Assembly: GCA_964420975.1 (NCBI GenBank)
Contig: CAYQVH010000023.1
Location: 1 to 64,000, forward strand
Reading direction: 5' to 3'
DNA: 64,000 bases
From: Accumulibacter sp964420975
GTDB lineage: Bacteria > Pseudomonadota > Gammaproteobacteria > Burkholderiales > Rhodocyclaceae
In this document: in pieces, positions 17,284-29,542 of the stretch
How positions within the stretch are numbered: the stretch's first letter is position 1
Layout of the letters: every line of letters starts with the position of its first letter
Notes under the pieces: generated by a model
Told to the model about the DNA's origin: nothing
Database searches by the model: none
The model's input: the letters and a program-made list of their open reading frames with translations, nothing else
Made by a program: the position numbers and the translations under genes

Positions 17284-18078
17284 CTACATCGGCCTGGCAA
17301 CCGATTTCGCGGCGACCAGTCCCTTGATCACCTCGGCTGCCGCCAACAGCCCGAAGGTTGCCGTCACGCAGACCGACGAACCCATTCCGGCACAGTTCAA
17401 CCCACCGCCGGCGCGCTGCGACGGGCAAGCGGCGTTGGTTACCGGCCGGCGCAGCGGCTCGCTGGAAAAGACCGCCGGCACGCCAAAGCGTTGCTTGGCC
17501 AGACGCGGGAATCCGTAGTCTCGGCGCAACAGCGAACGTACCCTGGCGAGTAAAGGATCCTCGACGGTCAGCGCGAGGTCAGCGATCTGGATGCGCGTCG
17601 GATCGACCTGGCCCCCGGCGCCACCGGCGGTGATCAGGGGAACGCGACGCCGCCGGGACCACGCGATCATCGCCGCTTTTGCCCACACCTGATCGATCGC
17701 GTCGACCACGAAGTCGAAACGCTCGTCGAGCAGTGCGTCGACGTTCTCGGGCGTCACAAAGTCCTCGATCTCGGTGACCGCGCAGGCGGGGTTGATCGCT
17801 CGCAAGCGCTGCGCCATGACGCTCACCTTGGCGCGGCCGAATTCGGCGTCGAGCGCATGGACCTGGCGATTGACGTTGGATTCGGCAACCATGTCCAGAT
17901 CGACCAGCGTCATGCCGCCCACTGCCGAACGGGCGAGTGCTTCTGCGACCCAGGAACCGACCCCGCCGAGTCCGACGACCGCCACCCGCGCCCGGTTCAG
18001 CGACTGCAGCGCGTCGGTGCCGTACAGCCGTGCGACGCCCCCGAAACGGCGCGTCAGATCGGGCGCCTCATCGTTCAT
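17284..18078 (-). CDS. tcdA: tRNA threonylcarbamoyladenosine dehydratase
   Basis: E1-like ThiF/MoeB-family enzyme (TcdA, also called CsdL) that uses ATP to cyclise t6A37 to ct6A37 in tRNAs reading ANN codons. Visible features: nucleotide-binding VVGLGGVGSWVAEALARS (residues about 33-50), the DLDMVAESNVNRQ motif that contacts ATP, and the conserved VDAIDQVWAKAAMIAW and TAGGAGGQVDPTRIQIADL blocks. The length (264) matches E. coli TcdA. Its ATG overlaps the stop of the upstream HPt/HD-GYP gene (ATGA), so the two are translated together although no functional link is known. Confidence 0.95.
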   Translation of the reverse strand: MNDEAPDLTRRFGGVARLYGTDALQSLNRARVAVVGLGGVGSWVAEALARSAVGGMTLVDLDMVAESNVNRQVHALDAEFGRAKVSVMAQRLRAINPACAVTEIEDFVTPENVDALLDERFDFVVDAIDQVWAKAAMIAWSRRRRVPLITAGGAGGQVDPTRIQIADLALTVEDPLLARVRSLLRRDYGFPRLAKQRFGVPAVFSSEPLRRPVTNAACPSQRAGGGLNCAGMGSSVCVTATFGLLAAAEVIKGLVAAKSVARPM

Positions 18079-19163
18079 CGCTCCCGGACCTTACTCCGAA
18101 GCACCTGATTGAAAGCGTCGATCCAGTCGGGGGCAAACTGCCGATCGCAGGCGTTGATCTCGGTGATCGCCTTGAGCAGCGAACGGTTGCGGCCGTGGTC
18201 GCCGTATCTCAGGGTGATCGACTCGAAGGCGTCGAGGATCGCCAGCAAGCTTGCGCCAGGACAGATCTCGTCGCCGCTTAACGCCGCCGGATAGCCCTTG
18301 CCGTTCGGCATTTCATGGTGCTGCGCGACCATTTCGGCCGCCGCCGCCCAGCCTTTCATTCGGCGCAGCAGACCCGCCGCGAAGAGCGGATGCAAGTGCA
18401 GCGCCGTCCGGTCCGCCGCGGTCAGCGCCGTTGCTTTCAACCAAGCGGACTCGGTCAGGAACATCATCCCGACGTCGTGCATATACACCGCGGCTTCGAG
18501 TTGCAGCGGATCTATAGGCGAACCGGCAAGCTGGTTCGTCTCGCTCGCCAGACGCAGCAGACGTCGCGCGCGACCTTTGAACGGGGGGGCCCGGGCTTCG
18601 AGCTGTTCGGCGAGCACAAGAAAAAAGCGCAGATCGTCCGCTTGCGTCGTTTCCTCGCCGGTTTTTCGCGGTGCCAGCCGGGCGGTCTCTGCGTCCAGAC
18701 CGGCAAGCTCTGCCATGACCTCGACCAGTGCGTCCGAGAAGTGGTCAGGCGCCGCCAACGCGAGTCGTTCAAGCCCGGCAACCAGCGCCGGCAGACCCAG
18801 GTCGGTCACCGTAGCGCCGCGTGCCAGTCGGTCGACGGCGTCGTCGAGACGGTCCATCGCCAGTTGAATCACGTCGGCGATGTCCTCGCCGAAAACCAGT
18901 TTGTCACGTCGGACGCGATCAAGAATGGTTTCGATCGGGTGTACGATCGCGACCGCCCACGGAACCTGACAGAACGCCGCATCGCCCTTGATCGTGTGCA
19001 AAGCGCGAAACAGGCTGCCGATCCGTTCACGGTTTCCCGGGGTCTCCTGCAAGCTCGCCAAGTCGCGCTCGATCGTCGTCAGGTGTTCGTGCAAGGCCTC
19101 AATGAACTCCTGCAAGGCTTCGCGGTCGGCGACCTTCGCCGTCGCGCCCAGATCGCTGTCCAT
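18075..19163 (-). CDS. HPt domain fused to an HD-GYP domain
   Basis: A 362-residue signalling protein. Residues about 15-110 form an HPt domain with the phosphorylatable His56 in LFRALHTIKGDA. Residues about 200-355 form an HD-GYP domain, a c-di-GMP phosphodiesterase fold, with H229-D230 and the hallmark HHEMPNGKGYP (282-292). Deviations from active enzymes: the usual HDIGK reads HDVGM, losing the conserved Lys, so activity is uncertain. The fusion suggests that a histidine kinase relay controls c-di-GMP turnover directly, without a receiver domain. It overlaps tcdA by four bases and lies 0.9 kb from the GGDEF gene. Confidence 0.88.
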   Translation of the reverse strand: MDSDLGATAKVADREALQEFIEALHEHLTTIERDLASLQETPGNRERIGSLFRALHTIKGDAAFCQVPWAVAIVHPIETILDRVRRDKLVFGEDIADVIQLAMDRLDDAVDRLARGATVTDLGLPALVAGLERLALAAPDHFSDALVEVMAELAGLDAETARLAPRKTGEETTQADDLRFFLVLAEQLEARAPPFKGRARRLLRLASETNQLAGSPIDPLQLEAAVYMHDVGMMFLTESAWLKATALTAADRTALHLHPLFAAGLLRRMKGWAAAAEMVAQHHEMPNGKGYPAALSGDEICPGASLLAILDAFESITLRYGDHGRNRSLLKAITEINACDRQFAPDWIDAFNQVLRSKVRER

Positions 19164-19390
19164 TCCCGCCCTCCGCTATTCCATCAGATCAGGGAAGTGT
19201 AAGCGAAAGTTTTCCATCGCGTACTCAGCCCAGACGTTGATCGACGCCCTGCCGAGTCGGAGTGGACCCTGTCCAGCGGAGGGAAGCCGAAGCGGCGACG
19301 CTACCGAGGGTCTTACCAACGGGCCGGCGGTTCGCCGCACGAACGATTGCTGGGATACACTTGGCCTTTTTCGTTGGGGGAGGACCAGAA

Positions 19391-19735
19391 ATGCCTATCG
19401 TCACCACACCGAGCGGCCTGCAGATTGAGGAGATCATCGTTGGCAGCGGTCCGACGGCGAGCTCCGGACAGCACGTCATCGTGCATTACACCGGCTGGCT
19501 CGTCGACGGCAAGAAGTTTGATTCGAGCAGGGACCGCAATGAACCCTTCCGTTTCCCGCTCGACGGCCGGCACGTCATCGCCGGCTGGGAGGAAGGCGTT
19601 CCCGGAATGAACGTCGGGGGAATCCGCAAGCTGACGATTCCGCCAGAACTCGCTTACGGAGCGCGTGGCGCGGGCAGGATGATTCCGCCGAACGCCAAGC
19701 TGGTGTTCGAGATCGAGCTGCTGGACATTGCCTGA
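19391..19735 (+). CDS. FKBP-type peptidyl-prolyl isomerase
   Basis: A 114-residue single-domain FKBP that speeds cis-trans isomerisation at proline. The whole family core is present: GQHVIVHYTGWLVDGKKFDSS, FPLDGRHVIAGWEEGVPGM and IPPELAYGARGAG, with the aromatic pocket residues (Tyr, Phe, Trp, Tyr) kept. No signal peptide, so it should be cytoplasmic. The ATG at 19391 has GGAGG 8 bases upstream; the open frame extends further upstream but without coding character. The next gene begins right at its stop codon. Confidence 0.95.
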   Translation: MPIVTTPSGLQIEEIIVGSGPTASSGQHVIVHYTGWLVDGKKFDSSRDRNEPFRFPLDGRHVIAGWEEGVPGMNVGGIRKLTIPPELAYGARGAGRMIPPNAKLVFEIELLDIA

Positions 19736-20551
19736 TTGAACGCCGGGCAGCCCGCGAGGACCCGCATCCGCCGCTTGGCCACGACGGGAACGGCGAGCAC
19801 TCCGGCACCGTCCGCCGCCCCGGCAGCGGGCGTTCGCGTCTCGAAGCTGATGGCTGAGCGCGGCTTGTGCTCGCGTCGTGAGGCCGACGTCTTCATCGCC
19901 CGCGGCTGGGTCTCGGTCGATGGCCAGCGGGTTGGTGAACTCGGCAGCCGCGTCGATCCGACTGCGATCGTCACGCTTGACCCGGCGGCGCGCGCGCAGC
20001 AACAGAGCCAACTGACGATCCTGCTGCACAAGCCCGTCGGTTATGTGTCGGGACAGCCCGAGCCGGGTTGCACGCCGGCAGTGACGCTAATTCGGCCGGA
20101 AACGCAGTGCTGGTCGGCAGACACGCCGCGGTTTCACCCGACGTGCCTGCAGGGGTTGGCGCCGGCGGGCCGTCTCGACGTCGATTCCAGCGGCCTGCTG
20201 GTCCTGACGCAGGACGGGCGGGTCGCGCGCCGTCTGATCGGCGACGACTCGCCGGTCGACAAGGAATACCTGGTGCGCGTTGCAGGCAAGCTCAGCGACA
20301 AGGGACTCGCGCTGCTTCGGCACGGCCTCAGCCTTGACCAGCGGCCGTTGCGCCCGGCCGGCGTCGACTGGATCAACGACGATCAACTGCGCTTCGTGCT
20401 GCGCGAAGGCAGGAAGCGGCAGATCCGGCGGATGTGCGAACTCGTCGGCCTGCGTGTCACCGGCCTCAAGCGCGTCCGCATCGGCTTGGTCAGGCTGGGC
20501 GACCTGCCGCTCGGCCAGTGGCGTTTTCTGCGACCTGGCGAGCAGTTCTGA
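19736..20551 (+). CDS. RluF-like 23S rRNA pseudouridine synthase, active-site intact
   Basis: RsuA/RluF-family enzyme that converts uridine to pseudouridine in 23S rRNA. It has an S4 domain (VSKLMAERGLCSRREADVFI; about 35-80) and the catalytic domain (about 95-265) with KPVGYVSG, the active-site motif GRLDVDSSGLLVLTQDG including the nucleophilic Asp, and the RKRQIRRMCELVGLRV block. Position 2604 is the E. coli RluF target, but the exact target here is not certain. The start shown is a TTG abutting the FKBP stop without a ribosome site; the true start may be a little downstream, since family proteins begin near the S4 domain. It is the closest relative in the window of the degenerate paralog at 2679-3839. 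Confidence 0.85.
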   Translation: MNAGQPARTRIRRLATTGTASTPAPSAAPAAGVRVSKLMAERGLCSRREADVFIARGWVSVDGQRVGELGSRVDPTAIVTLDPAARAQQQSQLTILLHKPVGYVSGQPEPGCTPAVTLIRPETQCWSADTPRFHPTCLQGLAPAGRLDVDSSGLLVLTQDGRVARRLIGDDSPVDKEYLVRVAGKLSDKGLALLRHGLSLDQRPLRPAGVDWINDDQLRFVLREGRKRQIRRMCELVGLRVTGLKRVRIGLVRLGDLPLGQWRFLRPGEQF

Positions 20552-20573
20552 GCGCGACGCCGGCCAGAAGTCG

Positions 20574-21611
20574 TTACAGAAACACCGGCTCTGGCGTCAG
20601 TTCGACGCCGAAGCGCGCGCGTACCGCCGCCTGAACGGCTTGTGCAAGGGCGATGACGTCGTCCGCCTGCGCGCCGCCACGATTGACCAGAATCAGCGCC
20701 TGCTGCGCGTACATCCCCGCCCGTCCGAGGTCGCGTCCCTTCCAGCCGCAGCGTTCGATCAGCCAGCCGGCGGCGAGTTTGACGCCGCCGTCGGCCTGCG
20801 GGTAACGAGGAAGTTCGGGGTAATCGGCGGCCAGCCGAGCGGCGACCGGCGCTTCGACCAAGGGGTTGTGGAAAAAGCTGCCGGCGTTGGGAATCGACGC
20901 CGGATCGGGCAGGCGGCGACGACGAATGGCGATCACGGCGTCGGCGATCTGGCGAGCGTTGGCGCGCGCAATCGCGCGCGCTTCGAGTTCGGCCGCCAAC
21001 GCGGGGTAGGCGATCCTCGACCGCCACGTTTTCGGCAGGCGGAAGGTGACGCCGGTAATCACCAGACGGGCGTCGAGGTGCCATCCCTGTTGCTTGAACA
21101 TACTGTCGCGGTAGGCAAATCGACACGCGTCGCGGTCGAGACGAACGGTTTGTCCGGTCGCCAGGTCTACCGCGTCGAGCCAGGCGAAGTGCTCGGCGAC
21201 CTCGAGCCCATAGGCGCCGATATTCTGGATCGGCGCCGCACCGACAGTCCCCGGTATCAGCGCCAGGTTCTCGAGTCCTGGCCAACCACGGGCCAGCGTC
21301 CACTCGACAAAAGTGTGCCAGTTTTCGCCGGCACCGGCCTGCACGTACCAAGCGTCGACGTCCTCGGCGAACAGGCGACGGCCGCCGATCGCCATGTGCA
21401 GCAGCAAGCCATCGAAGTCGCCAGTGAGCACCAGATTGCTGCCGGCGCCGAGGACGAAGCGGCGCAAGGCGCAGCGACCGGCGAGCGCACGCAACTGCGT
21501 CGTGTCGGATATCTCGGCGTAGAACGCGGCGCGCCCCGGCAACGCCAGCGTCGTGCGCAGCGACAGGTCAACGTCACGAACGACAAAATCCGGCAGCGAA
21601 GGGCTGCTCAT
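20574..21611 (-). CDS. murB: UDP-N-acetylenolpyruvoylglucosamine reductase
   Basis: Flavoenzyme of the second peptidoglycan precursor step, making UDP-N-acetylmuramate with NADPH. The FAD-binding motifs are clear (ALRRFVLGAGSNLVLTGDF; LALIPGTVGAAPIQNIGAYG). Catalytic residues are visible: the Arg of FAYRDSMFK, the Ser proton donor of NAGSFFHNPLV and the Glu of the closing LTPEPVFL. It contains the loop and C-terminal region of type I MurB, and the 345-residue length fits. It is codirectional with metH upstream, 23 bases after its stop, so it may be transcribed with it. It is separated from the usual mur-fts cluster. Confidence 0.96.
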   Translation of the reverse strand: MSSPSLPDFVVRDVDLSLRTTLALPGRAAFYAEISDTTQLRALAGRCALRRFVLGAGSNLVLTGDFDGLLLHMAIGGRRLFAEDVDAWYVQAGAGENWHTFVEWTLARGWPGLENLALIPGTVGAAPIQNIGAYGLEVAEHFAWLDAVDLATGQTVRLDRDACRFAYRDSMFKQQGWHLDARLVITGVTFRLPKTWRSRIAYPALAAELEARAIARANARQIADAVIAIRRRRLPDPASIPNAGSFFHNPLVEAPVAARLAADYPELPRYPQADGGVKLAAGWLIERCGWKGRDLGRAGMYAQQALILVNRGGAQADDVIALAQAVQAAVRARFGVELTPEPVFL

Positions 21612-21634
21612 CCGGCGCCGTCCCTTGATCGACG

Positions 21635-25336
<3,702 letters not shown>

Positions 25337-25386
25337 GTTGATCCTTTGCTGGCTTTAGTCGCCTTGCGTGCGGGAGAAAGCGGGAA

Positions 25387-25422
25387 AAAGCAAAAACCCG
25401 TCGGCGCAAAGCGCGACGGGTT
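25387..25422 (-). terminator. Intrinsic terminator in the metH leader (attenuator candidate)
   Basis: On the minus strand, AACCCGTCG and CGACGGGTT pair (stem 25395-25422, loop CGCTTTGCGC that can extend the stem) and are followed by TTTTTGCTTTTT. It lies about 50 bases before the metH ATG and about 90 bases after the predicted start site. Since no other minus-strand gene ends here, it most likely attenuates metH. I do not recognise a known aptamer upstream. Confidence 0.7.
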
Positions 25423-25519
25423 CCGGTGTGGGCTTCGCTTTAGCGGTATTTGTAGCGCGCCCGCAATCTGCAATCGTCAAATCGGCGCCAACCCCGGCCA
25501 GTGGCCTGAGCGAACGGCG

Positions 25520-25548
25520 AATCTACCGGGCGCCGGAGCGCTTGTCAA
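25520..25548 (-). promoter_or_regulatory. metH sigma-70 promoter
   Basis: On the minus strand: perfect -35 TTGACA (25548-25543), 17-base spacer, -10 TAGATT (25525-25520). Transcription start near 25513, leader about 176 bases. Confidence 0.65.
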
Positions 25549-25639
25549 GGCACTGAAAAGAAGGTTGCCGGCACGCTCACGCTGGTCCCCGCGGACGTAG
25601 CTTGGCCTCGCGGGGCCGTCCGGTCACTTGCAATCCTCA

Positions 25640-25989
25640 CATGATCCGCGATCACGACACCGGCTACAAGCGGCTCTTCGGCCGTCCCGAGAGGGTGCGC
25701 GATCCGCTGCAAGACTGGGTTCCGGGGGAATGGCTGGCCGACGGCAAGCTGCCGCCGATCCTGCCGCTAGTCCTCTGCAACGGGATGGTGGCAACAAGGG
25801 CTGCAGGAAGGCCGGCTCGCCGGCGAAGCAAGACTCCTCGCGCGACTACTCGAGCGCCGCTTTGGGGCGTTGCCGGCGGTGGTGGTCGAACGTCTGACGC
25901 ACGCCACCGAGAGCGAACTCGAGACCTGGAGCGACGCCGTGCTGACCGCTCCGACGCTGGAAGCCGTTTTCGCGTCCACACCGCACTGA
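25640..25989 (+). pseudogene. Rpn-family nuclease/transposase-like gene, internally deleted
   Basis: The first 50 codons (MIRDHDTGYKRLFGRPERVR, then DWVPGEWLADGKLPPILPLV ending at CNGM) match the N-terminus of Rpn/YhgA-like proteins, PD-(D/E)xK nucleases that promote recombination. At about 25790 the reading frame shifts and continues as QQGLQEGRLAGEARLLARLL and ERRFGALPAVVVERL to TGA at 25989, which matches the C-terminal tail of the same family. The roughly 150 residues between, including most of the catalytic core, are missing. This is a deletion remnant with a frameshift. Confidence 0.7.
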
Positions 25990-26487
25990 TCGTCGCCCGT
26001 CGCCTGCCGTAGGCGTCACCCGCGCAAGACGCGCCGGAATCTGGTTTTCGCCTTTCTCCATCACGTGCTCGGCGTTCCGGCTGCCGCCGGCGTGCGCCGT
26101 CCCGTCTTCGCTGGAAGCCTGGTCGACGGCACTCGGCGCGCTGTTCAACGCCGAAGCCGCGGCGGGCGCACTCGACGAGGCGCCACGCGACTTCCTTGAC
26201 GCGCGGCAGGCGTTCGCCGCGATCCGCGCCCGTATCGCCGCGACGGACGCCACGATCGCCGGCCTTGCTGGTGTGACAACGCCGACCTGGACGATCCGCT
26301 GGACAAGCGCAAAGACGTACGGCGGGTGCTCTCGCAACTTGCGCGACTGCGCACACAGCGCGAGGCCCTGATGTAGGAAGAACGCCAGGGCCTTGCTCGC
26401 TATCAGCACACGCGGCAGACGGCTGCAGGCGAGCGACCCGGTGGTTGCCGCCGCTGCAGCCCGCCGGCTGCGCAGAGCCGGCCGTGA
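25990..26487. other. Decayed sequence of unknown origin
   Basis: Two short coding-like stretches in different frames can be read: from 26099, LEAWSTALGALFNAEAAA continuing to about 26270, and from about 26275, DLDDPLDKRKDVRRVLSQLA, interrupted by TAG near 26375. They look like parts of one helical protein broken by a frameshift and a nonsense codon. I do not recognise the family. Confidence 0.4.
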
Positions 26488-27138
26488 ACGGCCTTTCACC
26501 AGTACAAGGCGGGCGCGCCGAAGTGGTTCGAACTGATCGACGCCGACAAGAAGGAAGAAGCCGCCGAGTACCGAGCAAAGGTCACCAATGCGGCTGGCAG
26601 TGTGATGGTCAAGAATCTGCGAGCGCTGATCGACAAGCAGATCAAGACCAACGAAGCGCTCGATAACGCAGCTCGCGCCTCGGTCGAGCACGCTCAACAC
26701 CAGTTGCTCTTTCTGTCGATCGGCATTGTTTTCCTGATCGCCGCCGTCGGCTCGTTGTGGCTACTTGCACGAACCGTGGCGATTCAGCTCGGCCAAATCC
26801 AGAGAGAGATCGAGGCGGTCGAGAATGGTAGCGACTTCACGCGCCGGCTGACGTTTTCTGGCGGCAACGAAATCGGGCGCACCGCGGACGCCTTCAACAA
26901 ACTGATGGCAACGATGCAAGCCTCGCTGCGCCAGCTGTTGCAGAGCGTCGACCAGGTATCGCGCGCGGCGGCTGGGCTTTCGACTTCCTCGTCAACCGTC
27001 GCCGAGGGATCGTCGCAGCAGAGTCAAGCCGCCACCACCATTGCGGCGACCGTCGAACAAGTCAATAATCTCGTTGGCCAACGTCTTCGCCGGCCGGGTT
27101 TACGAACGCGCTGCGGCAGCTGTCGTCCCGCCGCTTGA
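26488..27138 (+). pseudogene. Methyl-accepting chemotaxis protein fragment
   Basis: Reads as the middle of a chemoreceptor: end of a periplasmic four-helix-bundle sensor (about 26500-26690), one membrane helix (LLFLSIGIVFLIAAVGSLWLL cut to 20: FLSIGIVFLIAAVGSLWLLA), a HAMP domain (IEAVENGSDFTRRL) and the beginning of the signalling coiled coil (SQQSQAATTIAATVEQVNNL). The first membrane helix and N-terminus are missing (an in-frame TGA lies at 26485) and the family match stops near 27075, long before the kinase-contact tip. Non-functional as a receptor. Confidence 0.75.
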
Positions 27139-27219
27139 ATGGCGTCCGTTTCTCGGCTGCCAGGTCCGTGTCGAATGGCATCCACACGTCAGGTCGAGCG
27201 GAGTCGCTTCGCGACGGCT

Positions 27220-28773
27220 TCACGCCGATCGGTGGTCGGTTTCTGCACGACTGAGAAGTTGCCACAGCAGCGGGCCAAGCTCTTCAACCCTTTTTCCCTG
27301 GCACTCGCCTGAACCAGGCTCGCCATCCGTCCGCCAGATGAAGTAATCGGTTCGTCCGTCCGGCGTACCGAGGAGGCGATAGGTCTCCGGCATGATCGGC
27401 ACGTGATCCCCATACCAGCACAGGTACGACGGTCCAGGCAGCGACGCAAGTGTCTGACGCAAGCTGTCGGCCATGCGGTCAGCATTGGCGAGATGGCGCA
27501 GATAGATCGTCAGGTCGTCACAGCCGATGGGGGGTGGCGTCGAATAGAAGCGTTCGACGTCTTCGGCGGTGACGTTTTCGAGATGCAGCGGTCCGTGATT
27601 CTCCATCGTGATCACAAAGACGAACAGCGGCTGCGACGAGGCTTGCTCCAGCCGGCCGCGGACGTACTTCGCGACTTCCCAGTCGGCGACGTAGGGACCG
27701 CAACGCGCGGCAGTGGAAAAACTGCGCAGATCGACGAACTCGTCGAAGCCGAGATGGCCGTAGACGCGGTCGCGTGCGTAGAAACTGGCGGCGTACGGAT
27801 GAACGCACAGCGTGCGATAGCCGTGGCGCCTGAGCACGCTGGCCAGGGTCACCACGTCGTGGCGTGCGATCCGGCGGTAGGGATTGAAGCGGTGCACGCC
27901 GAGCGACTCGGCGGCCAGCCCGGAAAGAAAGGCGAACTCGGTGCGCACGGTATTGGCGCCCCAGGCCGCGACAGTGAGCGGTCCGTGGCACACGGCGCGG
28001 GTGCGTAACGCGTCCACCGCGCTCAAGACCGTTGGTCGAATGCCGCAGTACAGTGGCCGCGGGTCGAAAAAGGACTCGCTTTGCACCACCACCAGCGTTG
28101 CCGTCGGGCGACTCACCTGACTCGAGTCCGCCGGAAACCGATACGGCGAGCGGGTGGCGATTGGCGAACAGGGACGCAATTCCGCTTCGCCGTAACTCCA
28201 GAGCGCGGCCACCAGACCGAGCGTTCGAACGTCGTGTTCGGCGTCCAGGGTTGGCGGTGGCAGCCGGCTGCGTCCCCAGGCAATGAGCCATCCGCCGCTG
28301 GCGATGAAGACGCCACAGCCGACAAGAAAGGCTTCGGACGAGACGTCGACCAGGACGACGCGCTCCAGCAGGAGTCCGCCAGAAACCGCAGCGCACACGC
28401 CCGACGCGGCAACGACGGCGCGCCCGGCACCGAGAAACGGCAGGTAGAGACGCGGATGCCGCAGGGCGTCGGAAAAGTACTCAAAATCCTGAAAAATGAA
28501 CGGCTCGCGTAACGCGTGATACTTGGCGTTGCTGACCAGGACGAGAAACAACTGCCCGGCAAGTACGGTCATGACGGCGAAGATCGGGCGCCAGACGACG
28601 AGCAGTACGACGCTGACCAGGAGCAGCCAGAGACCGGCGTGCAGTGCCAGTGCTGCCCGCGGCCGGCGCCAGAAGGCGACCGGTCGCGGCTTGAGCCCGT
28701 GTTCGACCGACAGCGAGAGCACGGCGCCGCAGGCGATCGCCGGCCCAGCGGCCCACGCGAAAGCGTCACCCAC
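27220..28773 (-). CDS. LTA synthase-family phosphoglycerol transferase-like membrane protein
   Basis: A 517-residue sulfatase-fold membrane enzyme related to LtaS/OpgB. Five or so membrane helices occupy residues about 5-180, and the extracytoplasmic catalytic domain follows. Metal-site features of the family are seen: VVQSESFFDPR (acidic ligand), GANTVRTEFAFLSGL (Thr nucleophile position), and WYGDHVPIMP (Asp-His ligands). The GTG start overlaps the end of the SDR gene. As the last gene of the capsule cluster it may add phosphoglycerol or a similar group to the polysaccharide, which is an inference. An upstream open frame lacks coding character. Confidence 0.85.
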   Translation of the reverse strand: MGDAFAWAAGPAIACGAVLSLSVEHGLKPRPVAFWRRPRAALALHAGLWLLLVSVVLLVVWRPIFAVMTVLAGQLFLVLVSNAKYHALREPFIFQDFEYFSDALRHPRLYLPFLGAGRAVVAASGVCAAVSGGLLLERVVLVDVSSEAFLVGCGVFIASGGWLIAWGRSRLPPPTLDAEHDVRTLGLVAALWSYGEAELRPCSPIATRSPYRFPADSSQVSRPTATLVVVQSESFFDPRPLYCGIRPTVLSAVDALRTRAVCHGPLTVAAWGANTVRTEFAFLSGLAAESLGVHRFNPYRRIARHDVVTLASVLRRHGYRTLCVHPYAASFYARDRVYGHLGFDEFVDLRSFSTAARCGPYVADWEVAKYVRGRLEQASSQPLFVFVITMENHGPLHLENVTAEDVERFYSTPPPIGCDDLTIYLRHLANADRMADSLRQTLASLPGPSYLCWYGDHVPIMPETYRLLGTPDGRTDYFIWRTDGEPGSGECQGKRVEELGPLLWQLLSRAETDHRSA

Positions 28774-29542
28774 CGTAACCGAGCAGACGCAGGACGCGTT
28801 GCGAGATCGCCGGTGGCAACGCCGAAAGTAACCAGGTTCCGAGATTGAGCGGAAAAGGAAAGCTGACGCGCGCCCGGTTACGCGCCAGATCGCGACGGAT
28901 GCGCTGCGCCGCCCGCTCGGCCGGCCACAGAAACGGTTTCGGTCCCGGCATCGCATTGCACATCGCGGACTCGACGTAACCCGGCATCACCACGCTCACG
29001 GCAATGCCTTCGCCGGCCAGCCAGCCACGGAGCGCTTCGCCGTACGCCTTCAGCGCTGCTTTGCTGGCGCAGTAGCTCGGCGTCAGCGGCAGCCCGTAAT
29101 ACGCGGCCAGCGAGCTGATCAAGGCAATCTGGCCGCTGCCGCGCGCGCGCATCACCGGCAACGCGGCGTCGACAGTCGCCATCGCCGCCACGACATTGAC
29201 TTCGATCAGCCGTTCGACGGTCGGCCAATCTTCGCCGGCACGCAGCGGTCCGATGTCCGTGTTGACGCCCGCGTTGACGATCACCAGATCCGGACGCTCG
29301 CGCGCCATCATGCTGTGCAGCCACGCGTCACGTGCATGGCGGTCAGACAGATCGAGCACCTGGGTAAGCACTTGCGCCCCTTGTCGGTTGCAGATCGCCG
29401 TCAGCTCGCGCAGACGCTGCTCGTTGCGCCCCTGCAGAATCAGGCGGTTGCCAGGTGCCGCGTAGACGGCCGCCAGCGCACCACCGATTCCGCCGGTCGC
29501 GCCGGTGATCACGATGCAGTGCGGCTCCCTGCGGCGGCTCAA
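28766..29542 (-). CDS. Short-chain dehydrogenase/reductase
   Basis: A 258-residue classical SDR. It has the Rossmann dinucleotide motif TGATGGIGGALA (TGxxxGxG), NAGVN, and the catalytic Ser-Tyr-Lys: ISSLAAYYG and YCASKAAL (YxxxK). A hydrophobic C-terminal tail (LGTWLLSALPPAISQRVL) suggests membrane association. Similar SDRs occur in Kps-type capsule loci beside kpsS/kpsC, and here it is coupled to both neighbours by overlaps (ATGA with kpsS; 8 bases with the LTA-synthase-like gene). The substrate is unknown. Confidence 0.9.
   Translation of the reverse strand: MSRRREPHCIVITGATGGIGGALAAVYAAPGNRLILQGRNEQRLRELTAICNRQGAQVLTQVLDLSDRHARDAWLHSMMARERPDLVIVNAGVNTDIGPLRAGEDWPTVERLIEVNVVAAMATVDAALPVMRARGSGQIALISSLAAYYGLPLTPSYCASKAALKAYGEALRGWLAGEGIAVSVVMPGYVESAMCNAMPGPKPFLWPAERAAQRIRRDLARNRARVSFPFPLNLGTWLLSALPPAISQRVLRLLGYGG

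Noticed and set aside
25337..25513. SAH, SAM or cobalamin riboswitch in the metH leader
   Set aside because: The terminator is real-looking, but the conserved core motifs of these classes (for example GAGGAGCG for SAH or the B12 box) were not found, so no class is assigned.
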